DNA of 7,247 nt from Nanohaloarchaea archaeon PL-Br10_U2g5. GTDB taxonomy: Archaea; Halobacteriota; Halobacteria; Halobacteriales; Haloferacaceae. This document shows, in pieces, positions 1 through 5,326 of the stretch. The DNA lies in the NCBI GenBank assembly GCA_001564205.1, contig LKMY01000082.1, positions 1 through 7,247 of the forward strand, read 5' to 3'. Position numbers and translations under genes: made by a program. The notes beneath the pieces are model-generated. The model was not told the DNA's origin. It searched no databases and saw only the letters and a program-made list of their open reading frames with translations. Each line of letters begins with the position of its first letter. The stretch's first letter is position 1.

Positions 1-82
1 CACATCGAGGGGACAAAATCTTATGCCCGGTAGCGAGATCGTGACCCCAGACGGTCTGTGGGCACACCGCTTTCCGAGTGGG
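1..82. other. Short intergenic region after pssD, with promoter-like element
   Basis: No gene is supported here. A purine-rich stretch followed by CTTATG (about 12-25, plus strand) resembles a haloarchaeal BRE/TATA. On the plus strand it would start a transcript near 45-50, antisense to the end of pssD. Read on the minus strand, CATAAGATTTTG could instead promote a gene lying just left of the window. An imperfect seven-pair stem (45-51 with 55-62, one bulged base) lies just past the pssD stop, and a minus-strand TTTT follows about 27 bases further on. That spacing is too wide for a convincing terminator. The ORF opening at 23 is an antisense shadow of pssD. Confidence 0.3.
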
Positions 83-715
83 CTACGGTCGTTCGGCGAT
101 GATCGTCTCGCCGGCCCGGACCGCGTCGCCCTCGGCAACAAGAAGATCCTCGCGGTCCACGGCTGTGGGCAACACCACATCCGCACGGGAGCCGAACGAA
201 ACGTGCCCGACACGGTCGCCGCGGTCGAGGGTGTCCCCGGCCTCGACGGACGGGTGGATGCGCCGGGCGAACCAGCCAGCGATGATCAGGAGCTCGTACT
301 CCCCGAAGTCGATCGCGACCTGCTCGTTGCGGTCGGACTCCTTGTCGAACGCCGGCCGGTTCGCTCCGGGGCGATGCCGGACCTCCCGGACCTCGCCGGC
401 GATCGGTGCGCGGTTGACGTGCACGTCGGTGACGTTCATAAAGACGCCCACTCGCAGGCGACTCCCCTCCTCGCGGACGACGCTCACGGTCCCGTCAGCG
501 GGAGCGACGACGATCCCGTCGGCGTCCGGCGGCGAGCGGTCCGGGTCGCGGTGGAACCAGAGGATTCCGAGCGCGAGCGCGAGCGATACGGCGCCGACCG
601 GCGGGAGAAGCGGTAGCGTGACGGCGGCGAGGAGGGCAGGGACGAGTGCGAGCCGCCACGCCTCGTCGACGACCGGGAAGGGGAGTAGCCGTGCCAGCGG
701 CGGAGCGCGGCTCAC
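83..715 (-). CDS. pssD: Archaetidylserine decarboxylase (short, Psd type), pyruvoyl enzyme
   Basis: Membrane enzyme that decarboxylates archaetidylserine to archaetidylethanolamine; 210 residues from the start chosen here. It belongs to the short phosphatidylserine decarboxylase family. A hydrophobic segment lies at about 20-53. The family motifs follow: RDPDRSPP at 56-63, PADG at 72-75 (Asp74), DVHVNR at 97-102 (His99), and FGSR at 174-177. Self-cleavage of the family occurs between Gly and Ser of that last motif, making Ser176 the future pyruvoyl group. The reading frame stays open to 775, but the GTG at 713-715 is preferred. It forms a GTGA overlap with the rfcC stop and has GGAG (724-727) eight bases upstream. 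In Haloferax volcanii the orthologous step is reported to be needed for lipid anchoring of archaeosortase ArtA substrates; the same role here is inference. All catalytic residues are present. Function is confident, the symbol less so. Confidence 0.9.
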   Translation of the reverse strand: MSRAPPLARLLPFPVVDEAWRLALVPALLAAVTLPLLPPVGAVSLALALGILWFHRDPDRSPPDADGIVVAPADGTVSVVREEGSRLRVGVFMNVTDVHVNRAPIAGEVREVRHRPGANRPAFDKESDRNEQVAIDFGEYELLIIAGWFARRIHPSVEAGDTLDRGDRVGHVSFGSRADVVLPTAVDREDLLVAEGDAVRAGETIIAERP

Positions 716-1821
716 TGTCCGGTCTCCATGGGGTCGCGCAGCGGTGGTCGGAGTTCGGTCCGGCTGGCCGCCCACGACGCCAACAGATGAGTGAGATGAA
801 TACGGTCGTCGAGCCCGTCGGTCAGATCGAGGTCGGCCTCCCCGGCGAGGACGTGGAGCCGGGCGAGGTCGTCACCCCCGTACTCCGAGCCCGCGCGGGC
901 GACGCGCAGGACCTCGCGTAACAGCTCACCACCGTCGTACCCCCCGTCGTCGAGGAGGTCGTCGAGAGCGTTTCTGGCGTCTTTCAGATCGCCGGTTCGC
1001 GCGTCGGCAAGCGCCCCGCGGATGGTGTCGTCATCGCCGACCTCGCCGAGCGTCTCGTAGGCGGTCGACATCGTGATCTCTCCGCCCTCGACGGCGGTCG
1101 CCTGCGCGGAGAGGATCGCCTCGCGGAGGTCGCCGCCGGCCGCGCTGGCGACGAACTCGAGCCCGTCGCCGTCGTAATCGACGTCCTCGCGGTCGCAGAT
1201 CGTTTCGAGGACATCGATGGTCTCGTCGACCGTCGGCGACCGCATACGGACCGGAAAGCACCGCGAACGGATCGGCGCGATGAGCTTTGACGGCTGCCGG
1301 GTGGCGATCACGAACTGCGTCGTCCGGTGGTGCTGTTCCATCACGCGCCGAAGCGCCTGCTGGAAATCCTCGCGGATCGACTCGGCGTTGTCGAGGAGGA
1401 TTGTTTTGTACGTACCGCTCGTGGGCGTGTACGACGCCGACTCTTTCAGTACGTGGCTAACCATGTCGGCTTTCGACATGTCTTTTTTATACTTATTTCG
1501 CTGATCACTCCCGCGACGATACTGTTTTGAGAACTCCGTTTGCCCTTGCAGAAACCCTTCGAAGCGCGGGTCCGTTCGGATCTCTTTTTTCGTGCGGCCG
1601 AAGAAGTCGGCGACGTTGATCTCGATCAGGTCCGACTCCGGGTTCTCGTGAGAAACACGCGTCAGCGCCCGCGTCGCGGCGGTCTTCCCGACACCGGGTG
1701 GCCCCTGCACCACGAGGTTCATCGGCTCATCAATCGCGCGCTCCAGGCGCTCACGGGCCTCGTCTTGACGGATCTCCTCGAGTGCGGGCGCGTGCGCGTC
1801 GATCCACAGCGGTTCCTCCAT
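712..1821 (-). CDS. rfcC: Replication factor C small subunit paralog (AAA+ clamp loader)
   Basis: AAA+ protein of the clamp-loader family, which loads the PCNA sliding clamp on primed DNA; 369 residues. The Walker A GPPGVGKT is at 40-47 and the SRC arginine-finger motif at 186-188. A sensor-2-like GGDLREAI is at 229-236, followed by a helical C-terminal collar. The Walker B is unusual: ILLDNAE at 141-147 has Asn where classical RFC has the catalytic Glu (DEAD-like box). The sensor-1 segment reads FVIATRQ (170-176) instead of the usual SCN-type sequence. These changes, with conserved LKESASY and LLDNAE blocks, fit the divergent second small subunit of haloarchaea rather than the main RfcB. A Lys-rich segment at 100-117 looks inserted. 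The start ATG has no Shine-Dalgarno, consistent with a leaderless transcript. pssD follows with a four-base overlap. A plain 'AAA family ATPase' label would also be fair. Confidence 0.88.
   Translation of the reverse strand: MEEPLWIDAHAPALEEIRQDEARERLERAIDEPMNLVVQGPPGVGKTAATRALTRVSHENPESDLIEINVADFFGRTKKEIRTDPRFEGFLQGQTEFSKQYRRGSDQRNKYKKDMSKADMVSHVLKESASYTPTSGTYKTILLDNAESIREDFQQALRRVMEQHHRTTQFVIATRQPSKLIAPIRSRCFPVRMRSPTVDETIDVLETICDREDVDYDGDGLEFVASAAGGDLREAILSAQATAVEGGEITMSTAYETLGEVGDDDTIRGALADARTGDLKDARNALDDLLDDGGYDGGELLREVLRVARAGSEYGGDDLARLHVLAGEADLDLTDGLDDRIHLTHLLASWAASRTELRPPLRDPMETGQ
724..727 (-). promoter_or_regulatory. Ribosome binding site that selects the pssD GTG start
   Basis: GGAG on the minus strand lies inside the last codons of rfcC, eight bases before the GTG at 715-713. 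It supports that start over the longer open frame and suggests reinitiation after rfcC. Confidence 0.55.
1471..1524 (-). other. AT-rich 54-base in-frame insertion in rfcC
   Basis: It encodes residues 100-117, rich in Lys, Arg, Asn and Tyr. GC by my count is 22 of 54 bases (about 41%), well below the surrounding gene. The segment ends in Ser-Lys and directly follows another Ser-Lys (TCAAAA before, TCGAAA at its end). Removing it would restore ...EFSK-ADMVSHVLKES..., which resembles the uninterrupted haloarchaeal family sequence as I remember it. A small duplicative insertion is inferred, not proven. Confidence 0.45.
1485..1500 (-). promoter_or_regulatory. Candidate internal promoter inside rfcC (toward pssD)
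   Basis: Reading the minus strand, CGAAAT (BRE-like) is followed by AAGTATAAAA, close to an archaeal BRE/TATA pair. Transcription would begin near 1460 and cover the 3' part of rfcC and pssD. It coincides with the codons of the Lys-rich insertion, so coding bias could explain it. Confidence 0.3.
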
Positions 1822-1840
1822 TACGTGTCAGTGGGGGCGC

Positions 1841-1856
1841 AGCGCTCAAGAATCGG
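1841..1856 (-). promoter_or_regulatory. Candidate promoter of rfcC-pssD
   Basis: The minus-strand sequence GATTCTTGAGCG places a weak TATA-like CTTGAG about 26 bases before the rfcC ATG, which would give a leaderless transcript. The match is poor. An alternative is the CTTATTTACG further up (about 1928-1937), which would leave a leader of roughly 80 bases. Confidence 0.3.
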
Positions 1857-1929
1857 TCGGTCCGACGCAACGCCCCGTTACTCGACCGATCTCTCCCGGA
1901 GACGGAATGATCGAAATCGGCACCGATCG

Positions 1930-1954
1930 TAAATAAGTGTTAACCGTTAAGTGG
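1930..1954 (+). promoter_or_regulatory. Promoter region of the sugar ABC operon
   Basis: This is the AT-rich patch before the binding-protein gene. CGTTAAGTGG (1945-1954) sits about 27-30 bases before the ATG at 1980, the right distance for a TATA box of a nearly leaderless mRNA. No Shine-Dalgarno precedes the ATG, which agrees. A second TATA-like TAAATAAG at 1930-1937 would give a leader of about 20 bases. Confidence 0.5.
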
Positions 1955-1971
1955 ACTCCTACACGATTAAC
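1934..1971. promoter_or_regulatory. Dyad and direct repeats overlapping the ABC operon promoter (possible operator)
   Basis: TTAAC-C-GTTAA (1940-1950) is a perfect five-base inverted repeat. TAAGTG occurs at 1934-1939 and again at 1948-1953, 14 bases apart. A third TTAAC lies at 1967-1971, close to the predicted transcription start. The position over the TATA element suits a repressor site. It does not match the TACT-N-GAGTA pattern known for the sugar regulator TrmB of Halobacterium. No regulator gene lies in the window. Confidence 0.35.
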
Positions 1972-1979
1972 AACCGTAT

Positions 1980-3347
1980 ATGTCACACGACAAGCGAACA
2001 GACGCGGATAGCCGCATCTCCCGCCGCCGGTATGTCGCCGGCGCCGGAGCGCTGGCGACCGTCGCAGTCGCCGGCTGTTCCGATGATCCGGAAGGCGATG
2101 CTGGCATCGAAGACGACGGCGCCGACGATGGAGCAACCGACGACGGAACCACCGACGACGGCGGAGAGGCCGAAGCGGGCGAGCTCGAGATCGTTCACTG
2201 GTGGACCGCCGGCGGCGAGGAGGACGCGTACAACGCGCTCCTCGACGGCTTCCGCGAGGAACATCCGGACGTGGAGATCGTCGATAACCCGGCGCCCGGC
2301 GGCGCCGGTTCGGCGATCGACACGGTGATTCAAAACCGGGTGCTCGACGGGAATCCGCCGAGCACGTTCCAGATCTGGCCCGGTCAGGCACTGACGCCGT
2401 ACACGGACGAGGGGCTGCTCGAAGACATTGGCGACTCCGTGTGGGACGACGAGATGCGCGAGGCGTACCTCGACGATATCGTCGACCTCTCACAGCCCGG
2501 CGGCGACCTCGTCGCCGTCCCGATCAACATCCACCGTCTGAACAACCTGTTTTATAACGTCGAGGTCCTCGAAGAGGCCGACGTCGACGCGACGGACATC
2601 GACGATCCCCAGGGCGTGCTGGACGCGCTCGAAGCGGTCGACGAGAACACCGACGCAGTACCGATGGCCCATCAGACGCAGGCGCCGTGGTCGACGCTCC
2701 AGCTGTTCGAGGCCGTCTTCCTCGGTCAGCGGGGAACCGACGACTACCTCTCGTTCGTCGAGGGCGACGTCGAGAGCCTCGAAGACGAGGTCCGTGCGGC
2801 CCTCGAACTGCTCTCCGAGTACGCAGACTACTACCCGGAAGACGCCGGCTCCATCTCGTGGGATCAGGGGAACGACCGTCTCATCGAGGGCGAAGCCGCC
2901 TTCTTACACCAAGGCGACTGGGCGGCGGGACAGTACGAGGCTGCAGACGGCTTCGAGTTCGGCGAGGACTGGGACATGGTTCCGTTCCCGGGCAGCGACG
3001 GGATCTACCACTCCGTCATCGACTCGTTCGTCTTCCCGACGAACAACCCCTCGCCCGAGGCGACCGAGCAGTTCCTGAACTACGCGGGCACCGTCGACGC
3101 CCAGGAGCGGTTCAATCCGATCAAGGGCTCGATCCCGCCGCGCACGGACGTGCCGACCGACGACTTCGGGCCGTTCCTCTCTCGACAGATCGACGACTTC
3201 GACGCCTCGGACACGCAGCCGCCAACGATCGCCCACGGAACGGCGGTTGTGCCGGCAGTGCAGTCCGAGTTGGAGGAGGCGTTCGCCAACTTCAACGACA
3301 ACCTCGACATCGACACCGCCTACGAAGCCATCCGGGACGCGTTCTAA
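1980..3347 (+). CDS. Sugar ABC transporter substrate-binding lipoprotein, glucose-binding type
   Basis: Extracellular family 1 solute-binding protein, 455 residues, capturing a sugar outside the cell and delivering it to the permeases encoded next. The N-terminus is a Tat signal (SRRRYVA, 14-20) with a hydrophobic stretch and the lipobox VAGC, so Cys33 would be lipidated. An Asp-rich linker (34-68) follows. The mature part shares many blocks with the Thermus thermophilus glucose-binding protein as I remember it: WWTAGGE (74-80), VPINIHR (180-186), GDWAAG (312-317), FNPIKGSI (378-385) and AHG (418-420). A glucose-like monosaccharide is therefore the best substrate guess, without proof. It is the first gene of the operon. 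Only three bases separate its stop from the next start, in the same frame. The start has no Shine-Dalgarno, consistent with a leaderless mRNA. Confidence 0.93.
   Translation: MSHDKRTDADSRISRRRYVAGAGALATVAVAGCSDDPEGDAGIEDDGADDGATDDGTTDDGGEAEAGELEIVHWWTAGGEEDAYNALLDGFREEHPDVEIVDNPAPGGAGSAIDTVIQNRVLDGNPPSTFQIWPGQALTPYTDEGLLEDIGDSVWDDEMREAYLDDIVDLSQPGGDLVAVPINIHRLNNLFYNVEVLEEADVDATDIDDPQGVLDALEAVDENTDAVPMAHQTQAPWSTLQLFEAVFLGQRGTDDYLSFVEGDVESLEDEVRAALELLSEYADYYPEDAGSISWDQGNDRLIEGEAAFLHQGDWAAGQYEAADGFEFGEDWDMVPFPGSDGIYHSVIDSFVFPTNNPSPEATEQFLNYAGTVDAQERFNPIKGSIPPRTDVPTDDFGPFLSRQIDDFDASDTQPPTIAHGTAVVPAVQSELEEAFANFNDNLDIDTAYEAIRDAF
2112..2162 (+). repeat. Low-complexity Asp-Asp-Gly repeat in the lipoprotein linker
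   Basis: Residues 45-61 contain four DDG triplets separated by Ala or Thr residues. At DNA level there are imperfect 12-15 base units around GACGACGG. Such acidic Thr-containing linkers are usual after haloarchaeal lipoprotein cysteines and probably act as a flexible spacer from the membrane. Length may vary between strains by slippage. Confidence 0.7.
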
Positions 3348-3350
3348 CGC

Positions 3351-4430
3351 GTGATGTTCGACCGGATCCGGCGGTCGCTCTCGAAACGACGGGGCGCGGA
3401 CGACGGCTCTCACAGAGAGCGCGGAGACAACGCCGGAGACGCTCCGAGCGACGGACTCCGCGCCGACGGCGGCACGGCCGCCGAACCGGACAGCGCCTCG
3501 CTCGCGACGCGGCTTCGACGCAGCCAGTTCCTCGAGTCGCTTCCCTTTTGGGGCCCACCCGGGTTTCTGGTGCTGCTGTTCGTCTACGGGGCGATCGGCT
3601 GGAACTTCGTCATCTCGCTGACCGGGTGGGAGGGGCTCGGACAGCCGAACTACTCCGAGCTGTCAACCGAAGCGTACACCACGCTTTTGACCGACGCCTC
3701 CTTCATCGCGGCGTTTCGGAACACCATCGTCCTGCTGCTCGTGTTCACCGTCCTCTCGTTGATCGTCGGGCTGGTGCTCGCCATCCTCGTCGACCGGCAG
3801 ATCCGGTTCGAGAACACGTTCCGGACGATCTACCTGCTGCCGATGAGCCTCTCGTTCGTCGTCACCGCGATCTTCTGGTCGTGGATGTACAACCCGCGGA
3901 TCGGGCTGATAAACGAGTCGATACGAGGGGTCGTCGGCGTCATCGACAGCGCCGTCTTCTGGACAACTGTCGAGTTGGGATTCCTCACGCAGGCGTGGCT
4001 CGACGATCCGCGATTCAAACTCGCCGCGATCATCTTCGCGCTGATGTGGCAGTTCTCCGGCTACTGTATGGTCGTCTACCTTGCCGGGCTGCGCGCGATT
4101 CCGAGCGCGCAGTACGAGGCCGCCAGGATCGACGGCGCGTCGGCGGTCCGCGTGTACCGGCGCGTGATCATCCCGCAGCTCGGCGCGTCGACGATGTCGG
4201 CGGCCGTGGTGTTGATGGTGTTCGCGCTGAAGGCGTTCGACTTCCTGTTCGTGCTGTTCGGCGTCAACCCCGGCAGCTCGGCGGACATCCTCGCGGTGAT
4301 GATGTACCGCGTCGCGTTCGACCGGCTCCAGTGGGCGTACGGCTCCGCGGTCGCGATGGTGCTGTTCGTGATGGCGCTGTCGGTGATCGGTCCGTACCTC
4401 TACTTGCAGTACCGACGAGGTGAGCTATGA
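3351..4430 (+). CDS. Sugar ABC transporter permease (CUT1, MalF type)
   Basis: Inner channel subunit of the importer, 359 residues, binding-protein-dependent transport family. A charged, probably disordered cytoplasmic tail of about 65 residues comes first. Hydrophobic segments follow at about 70-92, 122-147, 159-180, 224-248, 281-304 and 328-352. The cytoplasmic EAA loop, which docks on the ATPase, is EAARIDGASAVRVYRRVIIP at 256-275. The GLIN sequence at 185-188 is typical of the MalF/UgpA side. Two starts are possible, GTG at 3351 and ATG at 3354; neither has a clear Shine-Dalgarno, and translation is probably coupled to the preceding gene three bases upstream. Its stop overlaps the next start as ATGA. 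Eighteen bases of the EAA loop (4129-4146) are identical to 5025-5042 in the second permease gene. Confidence 0.93.
   Translation: MMFDRIRRSLSKRRGADDGSHRERGDNAGDAPSDGLRADGGTAAEPDSASLATRLRRSQFLESLPFWGPPGFLVLLFVYGAIGWNFVISLTGWEGLGQPNYSELSTEAYTTLLTDASFIAAFRNTIVLLLVFTVLSLIVGLVLAILVDRQIRFENTFRTIYLLPMSLSFVVTAIFWSWMYNPRIGLINESIRGVVGVIDSAVFWTTVELGFLTQAWLDDPRFKLAAIIFALMWQFSGYCMVVYLAGLRAIPSAQYEAARIDGASAVRVYRRVIIPQLGASTMSAAVVLMVFALKAFDFLFVLFGVNPGSSADILAVMMYRVAFDRLQWAYGSAVAMVLFVMALSVIGPYLYLQYRRGEL
4417..4423 (+). promoter_or_regulatory. Ribosome binding site of the second permease
   Basis: GAGGTGA lies three bases before the ATG at 4427, inside the last codons of the first permease gene. It fixes the ATGA-overlap start. 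Confidence 0.65.
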
Positions 4431-5326
4431 GCACGGAGTCCACGACACCGCGAGACGACACATCGTCTCGCTTCGACCGGATCGACCGCTCCCGGGTCGC
4501 GCTGTACGCCGTGTTGCTCGGGATGGTGGCGTTTTACCTCGCGCCGCTGGAGTCCGGGTTCATGACGGCGTTCAAAACGACGGACGGATTCAGAGCGACG
4601 ACCCCGTTCGCGCCGCCGCCGGCCGGTGAGTTCACGCTCGGCGCGTGGCAGCTGGCGTTCGACCGGCTCTCGACGGGACTCGTCAACAGCGCGATGATGG
4701 CGATTCCGGCGACGATCCTGTCCGCGTTCTTCGGCTCTATCGCCGCCTACGGGCTGACGAACCTGAGCTGGCGCGGCCAGATCGGCGTGCTGGCGCTGTT
4801 CGTCGCCGGCGTGTTCATCCCGTATCAGGCCGTGTTGGTACCGCTCACGCAGTTCTGGTCGTTCGTCGACCTCGGCACGCGGATTCCTCTCGCGTTCGTC
4901 GACGACTACCAGGGGCTCATCAACCTGAGTATTACCCACACCGCCTACGGGATCCCGATCTGTACCGTGCTCTTCCGAGCGTACTACGCGACGATCGACG
5001 AGGAGATGATCGAGGCGGCGCGGCTCGACGGCGCGTCGGCGGCGACGATCTACCGACGGATCATCCTCCCGCTGTCAGTGCCGATCTTCGCGGTGACGCT
5101 CATCTACCAGTTCACGCAGGTGTGGAACGACCTCCTCTTTGCGATCGTCTTGGTGAGCGATCCGTCGAACCGGGTCGTGACGGTCGCGTTGAACCAGCTG
5201 CAGGGGTCGTTCGTGCAGCAGTACAACCTCCAGATGGCGGGGGCGTTTATCGCGGCGTTGCCGACGCTTATCGTGTACGTCCTCTTCGGCGAGCAGTTCG
5301 CGAAAGGCGTCGCAGGTGAAACATAA
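4427..5326 (+). CDS. Sugar ABC transporter permease (CUT1, MalG type)
   Basis: Second channel subunit of the importer, 299 residues, forming a heterodimer with the preceding permease. Hydrophobic segments are at about 24-46, 85-110, 117-140, 172-188, 217-240 and 268-288. The EAA loop is EAARLDGASAATIYRRIILP at 196-215. The motif-like LVNS (85-88) and the FAKGVAGE C-terminus (291-298) are usual for MalG/UgpE-type subunits. The short N-terminal tail is hydrophilic, unlike the long tail of its partner. The start overlaps the previous stop (ATGA) and has a strong Shine-Dalgarno. The stop overlaps the ATPase start (TAATG). Nothing looks truncated. The exact sugar cannot be read from the permease. 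Confidence 0.94.
   Translation: MSTESTTPRDDTSSRFDRIDRSRVALYAVLLGMVAFYLAPLESGFMTAFKTTDGFRATTPFAPPPAGEFTLGAWQLAFDRLSTGLVNSAMMAIPATILSAFFGSIAAYGLTNLSWRGQIGVLALFVAGVFIPYQAVLVPLTQFWSFVDLGTRIPLAFVDDYQGLINLSITHTAYGIPICTVLFRAYYATIDEEMIEAARLDGASAATIYRRIILPLSVPIFAVTLIYQFTQVWNDLLFAIVLVSDPSNRVVTVALNQLQGSFVQQYNLQMAGAFIAALPTLIVYVLFGEQFAKGVAGET
5314..5319 (+). promoter_or_regulatory. Ribosome binding site of the ATPase gene
   Basis: AGGTGA lies six bases before the ATG at 5326, inside the end of the second permease gene. It supports coupled translation at the TAATG junction. Confidence 0.6.

Noticed and set aside
716..775. Upstream extension of pssD to the ATG at 775
   Set aside because: It would overlap rfcC by 64 bases. 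The added residues are not hydrophobic or family-like, and the GTG at 715 has a Shine-Dalgarno and a GTGA overlap.
23..794. Long plus-strand open frames opposite pssD
   Set aside because: High GC keeps antisense frames open. The translations are Arg- or Ser-rich without family motifs, while the minus strand has complete decarboxylase motifs.
1702..1725. Possible intein at the rfcC Walker A site
   Set aside because: Archaeal RFC genes often carry inteins at the P-loop, but here GPPGVGKT is continuous with no insertion.
1916..1927. ATCGG-CA-CCGAT inverted repeat as an operator
   Set aside because: Short arms made of bases common in this genome, with no further copies; too likely by chance to list as a site.
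3345..3353. Stop-codon readthrough fusing the binding protein and first permease, which are in the same frame
   Set aside because: A shared frame has a one-in-three chance. A secreted lipoprotein fused to a permease makes little sense, and no recoding signal is seen.
2687..4423. A 578-codon plus-strand frame crossing the binding-protein and permease genes
   Set aside because: It is extremely Arg-rich, crosses two clear genes and has no recognisable domain; it is a frame-shifted shadow.
4400..4939. Minus-strand open frame opposite the permease junction
   Set aside because: Arg/Glu-rich low-complexity translation typical of an antisense shadow; the plus strand carries clear permease motifs.
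4129..5042. Eighteen-base identity between the two permease genes as a mobile or recombination repeat
   Set aside because: It falls exactly in the conserved EAA loop of both paralogs, so shared protein sequence explains it.
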